Shown here: positions 8,359 to 16,109 of the stretch, in pieces
Position numbering within the stretch: the stretch's first letter is position 1
Layout: the number at the start of each line of letters is the position of its first letter
Source of the DNA: JADJEI01 sp035328465
Lineage (GTDB): Bacteria; Bacteroidota; Ignavibacteria; Ignavibacteriales; Ignavibacteriaceae
Length of the DNA: 23,632 nt
Direction: 5' to 3'
Assembly (NCBI GenBank): GCA_035328465.1
Contig: DAOLIQ010000052.1
Coordinates: 1-23,632 of the forward strand
Position numbers and translations under genes: made by a program
The notes under the pieces: model-generated
Seen by the model: only the letters and a program-made list of their open reading frames with translations
Databases searched by the model: none
Told to the model about the DNA's origin: nothing

Positions 8359-10347
8359 GTGAAAAATAAAATGCACTCTTCCATTCCACTTTGGTCACCT
8401 TCTAAAGCTCAGATTGAAAATTCTAATTTAATTGCATTTATGGAATTTGTTTCGAATCAAACAGGAAATTCCTTCAGTGATTATAAACAATTATACGATT
8501 GGTCTATAAATTCAATTGAACAATTTTGGGAATGTATCTGGAAATTTTCAAACATATTACATTCTCAATCTTACGACTGTATTTTATCTGAAAGAAAAAT
8601 GCCCGGGGCTAAATGGTTTGAAGGTTCGAAGTTAAATTTTGCTGAAAATTTATTAAGATTTAATGACGATCAAATTGCAATCATCTCTGCACGTGAAAAT
8701 TTTCCTACAATAAAAATTACTTATTCAGAGTTGAATCTGCTCGTTGCCCGTTGTGCTTTTAGTTTAAGAAAACTCGGTGTAAAAAAAGGTGATCGGGTTT
8801 GCGGTTATATCTCAAATGTACCTGAAGCAATAATTGCAATGCTTTCAACAACTAGTATAGGTGCAGTTTGGTCATCAACATCACCGGACTTTGGATTGCA
8901 GGGAGTGATTGATCGCTTTGGTCAAATAAAACCGAAAATACTATTCGCTTCAGAAAGTTATTTCTACAATGGGAAAAAAATTGATTGCACTCAGAAGACT
9001 ACACAGATAGTAAGTCAACTTCCTGAATTAGAGCAGTTGATTATTGTTCCGAACTTTTATGATTTTAATTCAAAGTCTTCAACCCGTATTTCTGACGGGT
9101 CCAAAAATAGAAATGAGCTTTTTTTCCCCGATCTTATTAATAATGATGAATCTGTTATCCGGTTTGAACAACTTCCATTTGATCATCCTGTTTATATAAT
9201 GTACTCTTCAGGTACAACCGGCGTTCCCAAATGTATTGTTCATGGGGCAGGGGGAACTTTGCTTCAACATTTTAAAGAATTATCGCTTCACACTGATTTA
9301 AAGAGAAGTGATGTAATTAATTTTTTCACTACTTGTGGCTGGATGATGTGGAACTGGTTGGTAAGTTCGTTACAAATTGGTTCAAAAATTTTTATTTATG
9401 ATGGATCACCGATCTACCCAAACGAAACAGTCTTGTGGCATAAAATAGAAGAAGAAAAAGTTTCTGTTTTTGGAACAAGCCCGAAGTTTATTTCTATTTG
9501 CGAGAAATCTAAATTAGTCCCTAAAGACCAGTTTGATCTTTCATCGCTTCGTTGTGTATTATCCACTGGTTCGCCATTATCCGAAGATAATTTCCAATGG
9601 ATTTATAACAATGTGAAAAGTGACGTTCAACTTTCTTCTATTTCCGGTGGTACTGATATTATTTCTTGTTTTATGCTCGGCAACCCGATTAAACCTGTTT
9701 ATAAAGGGGAGATCCAAACTGCCGGGTTGGGGATGAAAGTGTTAGCTTTCAATGATGATGGACATCCTGTTTCAAATGAAAAAGGCGAATTAGTTTGCAA
9801 AGAACCTTTCCCATCCATGCCCATTTATTTTTGGAATGATACTGACAACAAAAAATATCTTTCTGCATATTTTGAAAAATTTCCTGGAGTATGGTGTCAC
9901 GGAGATTATATCGAAGTTACTAATAGTAATGGAATTATTGTTTATGGCAGGTCTGATGCAACTTTAAACCCGGGGGGTGTCAGAATTGGTACTGCTGAAA
10001 TTTATCGGATTGTTGAAACAATTTCTGAAATTAGTGATAGCATTGTAATTGGACAGAATTATGAGAATGATGTTCGTGTAATTCTTTTTGTCGTCTTAAA
10101 GAATGATTTAATATTAGATGTTAAACTTGAGCAAAAAATAAAATCAGCTATTCGAAATCTTGCAACTGCGCGACATGTTCCTGCGAAAATATTTCAAGTC
10201 AAAGAAATCCCACATACTGTGAATGGGAAAAAAGTTGAGCTTGCTGTAACCCGATTAATAAATGGGAAAAGTGTGGATAATAAGGATGCATTGGTCAACC
10301 CTCATTCATTAGATGAGTATTTGAAAATCAAGAAATTATTTTTATAG
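8359..10347 (+). CDS. aacS: Acetoacetyl-CoA synthetase
   Basis: 662 residues (GTG start at 8359; an ATG at 8371 would give 658), matching the usual 650-670. It is an acyl-AMP-forming ligase: acetoacetate + ATP + CoA to acetoacetyl-CoA. Motifs in order are the P-loop YSSGTTGVPK (282-291), GWMMWNWL (327-334, typical of the acetoacetyl/acetyl-CoA synthetase branch), SGGTD (429-433), WCHGDY (512-517), the hinge YGRSDATLNPGGVRIG (529-544), and the C-terminal NGKKVE (622-627) with the catalytic Lys at 624 or 625. LNPGGVRIGTAEIY favours AACS over acetyl-CoA synthetase. It takes the acetoacetate released by fumarylacetoacetase, closing the tyrosine pathway. The start lies 3 bp after the preceding stop. 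Confidence 0.93.
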   Translation: MKNKMHSSIPLWSPSKAQIENSNLIAFMEFVSNQTGNSFSDYKQLYDWSINSIEQFWECIWKFSNILHSQSYDCILSERKMPGAKWFEGSKLNFAENLLRFNDDQIAIISARENFPTIKITYSELNLLVARCAFSLRKLGVKKGDRVCGYISNVPEAIIAMLSTTSIGAVWSSTSPDFGLQGVIDRFGQIKPKILFASESYFYNGKKIDCTQKTTQIVSQLPELEQLIIVPNFYDFNSKSSTRISDGSKNRNELFFPDLINNDESVIRFEQLPFDHPVYIMYSSGTTGVPKCIVHGAGGTLLQHFKELSLHTDLKRSDVINFFTTCGWMMWNWLVSSLQIGSKIFIYDGSPIYPNETVLWHKIEEEKVSVFGTSPKFISICEKSKLVPKDQFDLSSLRCVLSTGSPLSEDNFQWIYNNVKSDVQLSSISGGTDIISCFMLGNPIKPVYKGEIQTAGLGMKVLAFNDDGHPVSNEKGELVCKEPFPSMPIYFWNDTDNKKYLSAYFEKFPGVWCHGDYIEVTNSNGIIVYGRSDATLNPGGVRIGTAEIYRIVETISEISDSIVIGQNYENDVRVILFVVLKNDLILDVKLEQKIKSAIRNLATARHVPAKIFQVKEIPHTVNGKKVELAVTRLINGKSVDNKDALVNPHSLDEYLKIKKLFL

Positions 10348-10400
10348 ATATTCATTCTAAATTATTTAATTTTGCGCGCATATTTATTGAAAGGTAAAGC

Positions 10401-10751
10401 ATGAATAATTTTGACTTTAAAAAAACAGGGGATGTTTTAGTAGTAAAAGTTAATCTGAACAGAGCAACGGGTAAAGACTCGGAAGCTTTTAAGAATGAAT
10501 TGAATAAGTTTATTGATGAAGGCTGGGTACAGATCGTTTTGGAAATGAAAAACTGTCATTTTGTTGACTCAACTTTTTTGAGCGCAATCCTCATTTGCTA
10601 TAAAAAAGTAAAATTGGTGGGGGGCAATCTCTCAGTTAGTTCTCTTAATAATGACGTTGCATCTGTTATCGAATTGACAGGGATGAAGAAAATTTTTAGA
10701 ATTTATCCATCGTTGAAAGATGCGATCGCATCATTTAAAAAATCTGCATGA
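10401..10751 (+). CDS. STAS-domain protein (anti-sigma factor antagonist-like)
   Basis: 116 residues, a single STAS domain with no membrane part. The core reads IVLEMKNCHFVDSTFLSAIL, matching the SpoIIAA/RsbV pattern in which the serine after Asp is phosphorylated; Asp56 and Ser57 occupy those places. Such proteins switch an anti-sigma kinase or another partner on and off by phosphorylation. No SpoIIAB/RsbW-like kinase or PP2C phosphatase gene is nearby, so the partner must be elsewhere. AAAGG (10390-10394) lies about 6 bases before the ATG. A sequence TAATTTTG at 10367-10374 fits the Bacteroidota -7 element TAnnTTTG, but no clear -33 TTG is seen, so a separate promoter is only possible. Confidence 0.85.
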   Translation: MNNFDFKKTGDVLVVKVNLNRATGKDSEAFKNELNKFIDEGWVQIVLEMKNCHFVDSTFLSAILICYKKVKLVGGNLSVSSLNNDVASVIELTGMKKIFRIYPSLKDAIASFKKSA

Positions 10752-10884
10752 TTTTAACATATTTTCTATCCTTCATGTGAGTAAGTTCTGACAGTAATCT
10801 ACGACATATTAAAATTTTTCACTTTTAACTTAAACTAAATAAAATGATGCAGGCTAAATCGTATTTTTATATTATAAAAAAATT

Positions 10885-11694
10885 ATGACTATAGCTTTTA
10901 TCAATTTAGTTTTAATCGGGTTTTTTGCGGGATTTATATTTTCAATTCCTGTTGCCGGACCTATAAATATAATAATTACATCGAATGCACTCGGAGGCAG
11001 ATTAAGATATTGTCTTCGTACAGCAATCGGCTCATCCATCATCGAATTCTTTTATGTGATGATTATCGTCTATGGAATTTCGGCACTTTACAATTTATAT
11101 CAGCCTCTAATACCATATTTACTGCTTTTCGGTTCTATAATACTTATTCTTGTTGGGCTGCGTATGCTCAAAATGAAATTAGATTTTGATAATGTTGATT
11201 CGGGAAAAGTGATTAGTGATAAGATAAAAAATAAAGGGGGTATGAGAACCGGCATATTCGTCAACCTAACTAATCCTTCGTTATTCCTTGGATGGCTTAC
11301 TTCGACTTTCATAATTTTCTCTTTCGTATCCTCAATTGGAATTAATACAGGAGGATTGGACTTACTGGTGAATAAAAATCTTAATACATTTCAGAAAATT
11401 GCTGGTAACACAAAGGATGAAATTAATTCATCCGAATCAACCTCTGACATTCAAGAGCAAATTCCTTCCGAACCTGAAAGTCTTCATCCACTATTATTAA
11501 GTTCTGTCTATTCAATCTCAGTAGCCATTGGAAGTTTTGTCTGGTTGTCCCTTTATTCAAAAACTGTGGTCAAATATCGAAATAAATTTAAAATTGAATT
11601 CTTAAATTTTACAATTAAATTATTGAGCTATGTTTTAATGGCAATAGGTGTCTACTTGATTTATAAAGCAGTGACCACGTTTATCATAAAGTAA
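10885..11694 (+). CDS. LysE-family transporter
   Basis: 269 residues with about six hydrophobic segments, near residues 5-27, 44-67, 73-95, 123-150, 203-225 and 243-265. Features of the LysE/RhtB exporter superfamily are the first-helix PVAGPINI (residues 22-29), the following SNALGGRLRYCLRTAIGSS, and FVNLTNPSLFLGWL (125-138). The family exports amino acids or related small molecules; the substrate here is not predictable. A hydrophilic Ser/Glu-rich loop at residues about 155-201 (ESTSDIQEQIPSEPES) separates segments 4 and 5 and is longer than in typical members of about 210 residues. No clear Shine-Dalgarno precedes the ATG. The 133-bp upstream gap is AT-rich without an obvious hairpin. Confidence 0.85.
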   Translation: MTIAFINLVLIGFFAGFIFSIPVAGPINIIITSNALGGRLRYCLRTAIGSSIIEFFYVMIIVYGISALYNLYQPLIPYLLLFGSIILILVGLRMLKMKLDFDNVDSGKVISDKIKNKGGMRTGIFVNLTNPSLFLGWLTSTFIIFSFVSSIGINTGGLDLLVNKNLNTFQKIAGNTKDEINSSESTSDIQEQIPSEPESLHPLLLSSVYSISVAIGSFVWLSLYSKTVVKYRNKFKIEFLNFTIKLLSYVLMAIGVYLIYKAVTTFIIK

Positions 11695-11705
11695 TTTGTG
11701 AGGGA

Positions 11706-11750
11706 AATAACATCCGATGTATTTCAATGTTATTCTTAAATAATTTTTTA
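11706..11750 (+). terminator. Possible weak terminator after the LysE gene
   Basis: An 8-bp perfect inverted repeat, AATAACAT (11706-11713) with ATGTTATT (11727-11734), encloses a 13-nt loop 12 bp after the lysE-family stop. It is followed by an AT-rich run with six Ts. The stem is AT-rich and the loop long, so this could instead be a chance repeat or a protein-binding site. Confidence 0.35.
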
Positions 11751-11793
11751 ATATTTTCAAACAATTAAATCATAATTTTTATTAGACTTAGCT

Positions 11794-12822
11794 ATGCAAA
11801 AACAAATTCTTTTCCTTGATAGGAATGAAAATAATTATGGGCCCGCACCAAAATGCTACGAGGTTTTGAAGTCTGCTGACCTTACCAAAATGAGCTGGTA
11901 CACAAGAGCATTTACAAAAGGTACGAAAAGTATACTATCTAAACGACTCGCTGATGATTTTGGATTATCCGAAGATAGAGTTGTACTTGGCTATGGTGCT
12001 GAAGATTTATTGAAACAAGCAATTCAATGCTATTTGAAAAAAGGTGATAAGTTAATGGTGCCAGCATATTCATGGTGGTATTATAAAAAGATGGCAGACG
12101 AGGTGGGTGGAGTAAATGTTGAGTATTCATTAAAGAAGGGAACAGATTCATTTTATTATGACCTTGACAATATGATGGATCTATACAAAACTGAAAAACC
12201 AAATATGATTTTCATCAGTTCACCAAATAATCCAACCGGAAATTCAATAGATAAAAATGATTTAGTAAAATTTTTAGACTTTGTCAGAGATACTATTGTA
12301 GTACTAGATGAAGCTTATTTCTACAATGGGATCACCGAAAATGTTAGTGAGTTCATAAATTCATATCCAAATCTTTTAATGATCAGGACTTTCTCCAAGT
12401 ATTATGCACTTGCTGGAACACGAATTGGATTTGCAGTGCTTGGAACAAATCATAAACCACTCGTGAATTATACAAATAGATATCTTGGATATAATCGCCT
12501 TTCTGAGCTAATTGCGATTGCAGCACTTGATTCTCCTGAATATTATTTCGACATAGCTCGAAAGATGAAAGAAGACAGACAACTTTATTACTCACGACTT
12601 GGAAAAATCCCTGGTTTTACTGTATTCCAATCAAATGCAAATTTCATTCTTGTAGAAATACCCCCCTCCATTAAAAATGAATTAAATAAATTTTTAATAG
12701 AAAAAGGAATTCATTTAAAATTTATGGACGAGGAACTCTTGAATTCGCATATCAGGATTTCTTTAGGTACTCAGGAACAAAATCTTAGAGTAGTTGAAGC
12801 TGTTGAGGAGTTCTTCAAATAA
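11794..12822 (+). CDS. HisC/CobD-like PLP-dependent aminotransferase (or decarboxylase)
   Basis: 342 residues of the fold-type I class I/II aminotransferase family, closest in look to histidinol-phosphate aminotransferase and threonine-phosphate decarboxylase (CobD). Visible marks are LDRNENNYGPAP at 8-19, SSPNNPTGN at 142-150, DEAY at 172-175 (Asp172 contacts the pyridine N), and the Schiff-base lysine Lys202 in RTFSKYYALAGTRIGF. No other histidine or cobalamin gene is in the window. Instead it starts a tight three-gene set with a CDP-alcohol phosphatidyltransferase and a nucleotidyltransferase. I infer that it makes a phosphorylated amino alcohol, by amination or by decarboxylating a phospho-amino acid, for activation downstream. 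True HisC activity remains an alternative. Confidence 0.82.
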   Translation: MQKQILFLDRNENNYGPAPKCYEVLKSADLTKMSWYTRAFTKGTKSILSKRLADDFGLSEDRVVLGYGAEDLLKQAIQCYLKKGDKLMVPAYSWWYYKKMADEVGGVNVEYSLKKGTDSFYYDLDNMMDLYKTEKPNMIFISSPNNPTGNSIDKNDLVKFLDFVRDTIVVLDEAYFYNGITENVSEFINSYPNLLMIRTFSKYYALAGTRIGFAVLGTNHKPLVNYTNRYLGYNRLSELIAIAALDSPEYYFDIARKMKEDRQLYYSRLGKIPGFTVFQSNANFILVEIPPSIKNELNKFLIEKGIHLKFMDEELLNSHIRISLGTQEQNLRVVEAVEEFFK

Positions 12823-12824
12823 AT

Positions 12825-13706
12825 ATGTCCGGTTGGATTTCCCAATTTAACAGCTCTTTAAAATCTATTGAAGTAGAGGAAGTATTTGATCTTATTATTT
12901 ATAGACCACTTGCTTTTCTGTTCGTAAAAATTATTTACAGAACTAACCTGACTCCGAATCAACTTACATTTGCATCAATGATCTTTGGAATTTGGGCAGG
13001 AGTTGCTATTTCGTTCAACACAAGAACAGCTTTTTATATAGCTGCATTATCGATTTTGCTTTATGATGTTCTTGATTGCAGTGATGGACAACTTGCGAGA
13101 TTAAAACATAACGGCACTCACCTCGGAAGAATTCTGGATGGATTTGCTGACTACATTGTTAGCATCAGTGTATATATCGGGATCGGGATTGGCTTCGCAT
13201 CTAATTCAGAGTCGCCCGCATTCTGGTGGACGATGACAGCCTTGGCGGGGGTGAGTAATGCTGTTCAATCCGGTTTACTAGATTATTATAGAACAAAATA
13301 TCTAGATCACAAATTGAACAGAGTCAGTATTCTTGAAGAAGAACTGCAGCAGTTTAAATTAGAATATGAGCAATTAAAAAAAGTCCAAGGACGATCAATA
13401 GAAAAATTTATTATCAATATTTATCTAAATTATTCTCTGATTCAGAATAAAATAATCTCTGCGAATAAAAACAGTTCGACTTCAAAAAATTTCGACCGTG
13501 AAGATTATGTTAAAAAAAATAAAAAATTTATTCACTTTTGGACTTACCTTGGGCCTACAACACAATGGACATTTTTAATTGTTACGTGTCTAATCGGTAG
13601 AATAGATATTTATCTTTTTGGATTAATTATTGTTGGAAATATACTTGCAGTAATTTTGTTTACTGTTCAATATATGATTGATAAAAATACTTTGGCAGCG
13701 AAATAA
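12825..13706 (+). CDS. CDP-alcohol phosphatidyltransferase family protein
   Basis: 293 residues, an integral membrane enzyme. The full family signature D-x2-D-G-x2-A-R-x8-G-x3-D-x3-D is present: Asp84, Asp87, Gly88, Ala91, Arg92, Gly101, Asp105, Asp109 (DCSDGQLARL...GRILDGFAD). TPNQLTF at 43-49 is also typical. Such enzymes move a phospho-alcohol from a CDP-linked donor to another alcohol. Hydrophobic segments surround the motif and resume near 250-290. Between them, residues about 165-235 form a hydrophilic, probably coiled-coil insertion rich in Glu, Lys and Gln, absent from short members of about 200 residues. The start is 2 bp after the aminotransferase stop and the next gene is 1 bp downstream. 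The donor is probably the product of that nucleotidyltransferase. Confidence 0.9.
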   Translation: MSGWISQFNSSLKSIEVEEVFDLIIYRPLAFLFVKIIYRTNLTPNQLTFASMIFGIWAGVAISFNTRTAFYIAALSILLYDVLDCSDGQLARLKHNGTHLGRILDGFADYIVSISVYIGIGIGFASNSESPAFWWTMTALAGVSNAVQSGLLDYYRTKYLDHKLNRVSILEEELQQFKLEYEQLKKVQGRSIEKFIINIYLNYSLIQNKIISANKNSSTSKNFDREDYVKKNKKFIHFWTYLGPTTQWTFLIVTCLIGRIDIYLFGLIIVGNILAVILFTVQYMIDKNTLAAK

Positions 13707-13707
13707 A

Positions 13708-14442
13708 ATGCGCGCAATAATATTGGCGGCTGGGGTAGCTTCCAGACTTCGACCACTTACTAATAGTACTCCTAAATGCTTGATAAAACTTGCTGGTAAA
13801 ACGATACTCGAAAGAACGATTTCAAATTTGCTCTTTAGTGGTATAAATGATTTTGTAATTGTAACCGGATATTTGCAAAAGCAAATAAAATATTTTATTA
13901 GTAGCCAGTTTCCATCTTTAAATGTGAAATACATTTTCAATGATAAATTCGAAGTAACAAATAATATTTATTCATTGTGGTTAACTAAACCAGAGGTTTG
14001 GGGAAGGGAATTTATTCTTTTAGATAGTGATATTATCTTTGATAAAAAAATAATCTCGTTACTTAATGATTCAGCTTATCAAAATGTTTTAGCACTTCGC
14101 TCCGATGACCATCTGAACGAAGAAGAAATAAAAGTAAGTTTAAATAGTGACGGCTCAGTTAAAGAAATCGGTAAAGAAGTTAGTCTTGAAGATGCAATTG
14201 GTGAGTCAATCGGAATAGAGAAATTTGGTAACAGGCTTTCTGAAAGTTTATTCCAACTTCTTGATAGAATGATTTTACAGGAGAATCAAAAAAATATTTT
14301 TTACGAAGCTGCTTTTCAGCGGCTTATTGATTCGGGAGAGAGAATTTTTACCGAAGATGTTGGTAAACTAAAATGCATTGAGCTTGATACCCCTGAAGAT
14401 TTGCAAAAAGCTGAAAGAGAAATAATCTTCTATCTGCAATGA
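13708..14442 (+). CDS. LicC-like sugar/choline-phosphate nucleotidyltransferase
   Basis: 244 residues. The frame stays open to 13678 upstream, but the conserved N-terminus MRAIILAAGVASRLRPLT begins at ATG 13708, one base after the previous stop; this start is clearly right. The fold is the NTP-transferase Rossmann type: nucleotide loop AAGVASRLRPLTNSTPKCL (residues 7-25), NNIYSLWL near residue 88, and the metal-binding LLDSDI near 106. The NNIYSLW stretch resembles LicC phosphocholine cytidylyltransferase, 2-aminoethylphosphonate cytidylyltransferase and inositol-1-phosphate cytidylyltransferase more than glucose-1-P enzymes. With a CDP-alcohol phosphatidyltransferase next door, CTP is the likely nucleotide. 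The acceptor phospho-alcohol is unknown. It is convergent with the HerA-like gene, 27 bp apart. Confidence 0.87.
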   Translation: MRAIILAAGVASRLRPLTNSTPKCLIKLAGKTILERTISNLLFSGINDFVIVTGYLQKQIKYFISSQFPSLNVKYIFNDKFEVTNNIYSLWLTKPEVWGREFILLDSDIIFDKKIISLLNDSAYQNVLALRSDDHLNEEEIKVSLNSDGSVKEIGKEVSLEDAIGESIGIEKFGNRLSESLFQLLDRMILQENQKNIFYEAAFQRLIDSGERIFTEDVGKLKCIELDTPEDLQKAEREIIFYLQ

Positions 14443-14469
14443 TTTACTGAGCTTGAAATTTCCCAAAAA

Positions 14470-16026
14470 TCATCTGCGAGTTTTACCGCCAAGCCCAAGC
14501 ACTCCTAATAGACCTCGTGTAAGTTCCCGCATAACTGTTGTACCGATTTGCTTAGTGACTTTACTATTCATTACATCTTTAAAAACACTCTGATCTTCAG
14601 TTGTTTTTGTTGAAGTTCTTATTTTAGTATCCTGTTTGGGTGAATCGAATTTGATTTCAGGAATTTGACGGGCAGAGTCAAGTTTTTTAGTCAAGATTTC
14701 AAAGGCACTTTCACGGTCAATGGACTGGTTATATTTTGAAACTAACTTCGACTTCAAAATTAATTCATTAATTTCCTGAGCAGTTAGTATGTCCATTCGC
14801 GATCGAGGCGCGCAAAGCAGTGTCGCAGCAAGGGGAGTTGGAGAACCTTTTTCATCCAAAGCAGATATTGCTGCTTCACCAATTCCAAGTGAAGTTAAAA
14901 GCTCATCAGTTTTATAATAATCAGACAGCGGATAATTTTCGGCTGTTAGTTTAATCATTTTTCTGTCCTGTGCCGTAAAAGCGCGCAGTGCGTGCTGAAC
15001 TTTCAAACCTAACTGGCTTAATACACTTGCAGGAATATCAGTTGGATTTTGTGTACAGAAAAATATTCCCACACCCTTTGATCTGATTAATTTTATTACT
15101 GTTTCTATTTGATTTAATAAAACTTTAGGGGCGTCGTTAAAAATCAAATGAGCCTCATCGATAAAGATAGCTAATTTTGGCTGAGAAAGATCACCTTCTT
15201 CGGGGAAGGATGAATATATTTCTGCAAGAAGCGAAAGCATAAAAGTAGAAAATAATTTTGGTCTGTCCTGCAAATCAACCAGCCTGATGATGGATATAAT
15301 TCCGAATCCATTGTCATCTATTCGAATAAGATCGTTTACTTCAAAAGATTTTTCGCCAAAAAATAATTCTGCACCTTGCTGCTCTAATTCAACTACCTTT
15401 CTTAAAATTATTCCCACTGAAGCAGAGGAAATCATTCCATAATTCTCTTCAAGTTTAGTTTTACCTTCGTTAATGGAAAACTGTAAGACTTTTTTAAAGT
15501 CTTTTAAATCAAGCAACGGTAAACCATTGTCATCGCAATATTTAAATAAGACTGAAATGATACTTGATTGAGTTTCATTCAACTCGAGCATTTTAGAAAA
15601 TAGTACAGGACCGAATTCAGAAACAGTGGCTCTTAATCTTACTCCTTTTTCATTTGATAGTGTTAAAAGTTCAACTGGAAATTCATAGGGGGAGTAAGCA
15701 ATACCGATTTTATTGTGACGCTCTTCTATTTTGGGATTTATCGAACCCGCTTTTGCGATACCACTTAAATCACCTTTAATATCCATCATTACAACAGGAA
15801 TACTTTTGGCAGAGAGAGATTCAGCAATAAGCTGAAGTGTTTTTGTTTTACCGGTTCCGGTTGCTCCCGCAATTAATCCGTGTCGGTTTAAAGTTTTCAG
15901 CGGAATTTTAATATTGAGATTGGGAATACATTCCTCATTAAAAATTGCCCCTCCAAGTGAAATGAATTCCCCTTTAAAGTTATATGCTGAATTAATATGA
16001 TTGATAAAATCTTCTTTCGCAGCCAT
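14470..16026 (-). CDS. HerA/DUF853-type ATPase (YjgR-like)
   Basis: 518 residues from ATG 16024-16026. The frame is open to a further ATG at 16107, but that stretch encodes the mscL terminator hairpin, and the shorter start (MAAKEDF) fits the family, whose members begin just before the P-loop region. Walker A is GATGTGKT (54-61), followed by VVMMDIKGDLSGIAKAG, the DUF853/YjgR hallmark. Walker B is the hydrophobic FIDEAHL. IFFCTQNPTDIP and LRAFTAQDRKMIK are also typical. Proteins of this group are P-loop ATPases related to the HerA/FtsK helicase-translocases; their cellular job is poorly known. The C-terminal region about 440-500 is polar, ending in a Gly/Leu-rich patch (LLGVLGLGGKTRR). It lies 84 bp downstream of mscL on the same strand. 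Confidence 0.88.
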   Translation of the reverse strand: MAAKEDFINHINSAYNFKGEFISLGGAIFNEECIPNLNIKIPLKTLNRHGLIAGATGTGKTKTLQLIAESLSAKSIPVVMMDIKGDLSGIAKAGSINPKIEERHNKIGIAYSPYEFPVELLTLSNEKGVRLRATVSEFGPVLFSKMLELNETQSSIISVLFKYCDDNGLPLLDLKDFKKVLQFSINEGKTKLEENYGMISSASVGIILRKVVELEQQGAELFFGEKSFEVNDLIRIDDNGFGIISIIRLVDLQDRPKLFSTFMLSLLAEIYSSFPEEGDLSQPKLAIFIDEAHLIFNDAPKVLLNQIETVIKLIRSKGVGIFFCTQNPTDIPASVLSQLGLKVQHALRAFTAQDRKMIKLTAENYPLSDYYKTDELLTSLGIGEAAISALDEKGSPTPLAATLLCAPRSRMDILTAQEINELILKSKLVSKYNQSIDRESAFEILTKKLDSARQIPEIKFDSPKQDTKIRTSTKTTEDQSVFKDVMNSKVTKQIGTTVMRELTRGLLGVLGLGGKTRR

Positions 16027-16050
16027 TAGTCCATCCGTTTTATAATTAAG

Positions 16051-16098
16051 AATAAAAAAGAAGGATTCTCTACTTGAAAGAAGCAAGTGAGAATCCTT
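16051..16098 (-). terminator. Terminator after mscL
   Basis: Reading the minus strand, AAGGATTCTCACTTG (16098-16084) pairs with CAAGTAGAGAATCCTT (16076-16061), with one bulged base and a 7-nt loop. A T-rich tract (CTTTTTTATT) follows at 16060-16051. It lies 12 bp past the mscL stop and only about 25 bp before the HerA-like gene, so that gene depends on read-through or a promoter within the hairpin region. Confidence 0.88.
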
Positions 16099-16109
16099 AG
16101 TAAACAAGA

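Noticed and set aside
13678..13707. Upstream start for the nucleotidyltransferase
   Set aside because: The ten extra residues overlap the previous gene; the conserved N-terminus begins at ATG 13708.
13623..13940. Minus-strand ORF of 105 codons
   Set aside because: It is antisense to both the CDP-alcohol phosphatidyltransferase end and the nucleotidyltransferase start; composition is typical of a shadow frame.
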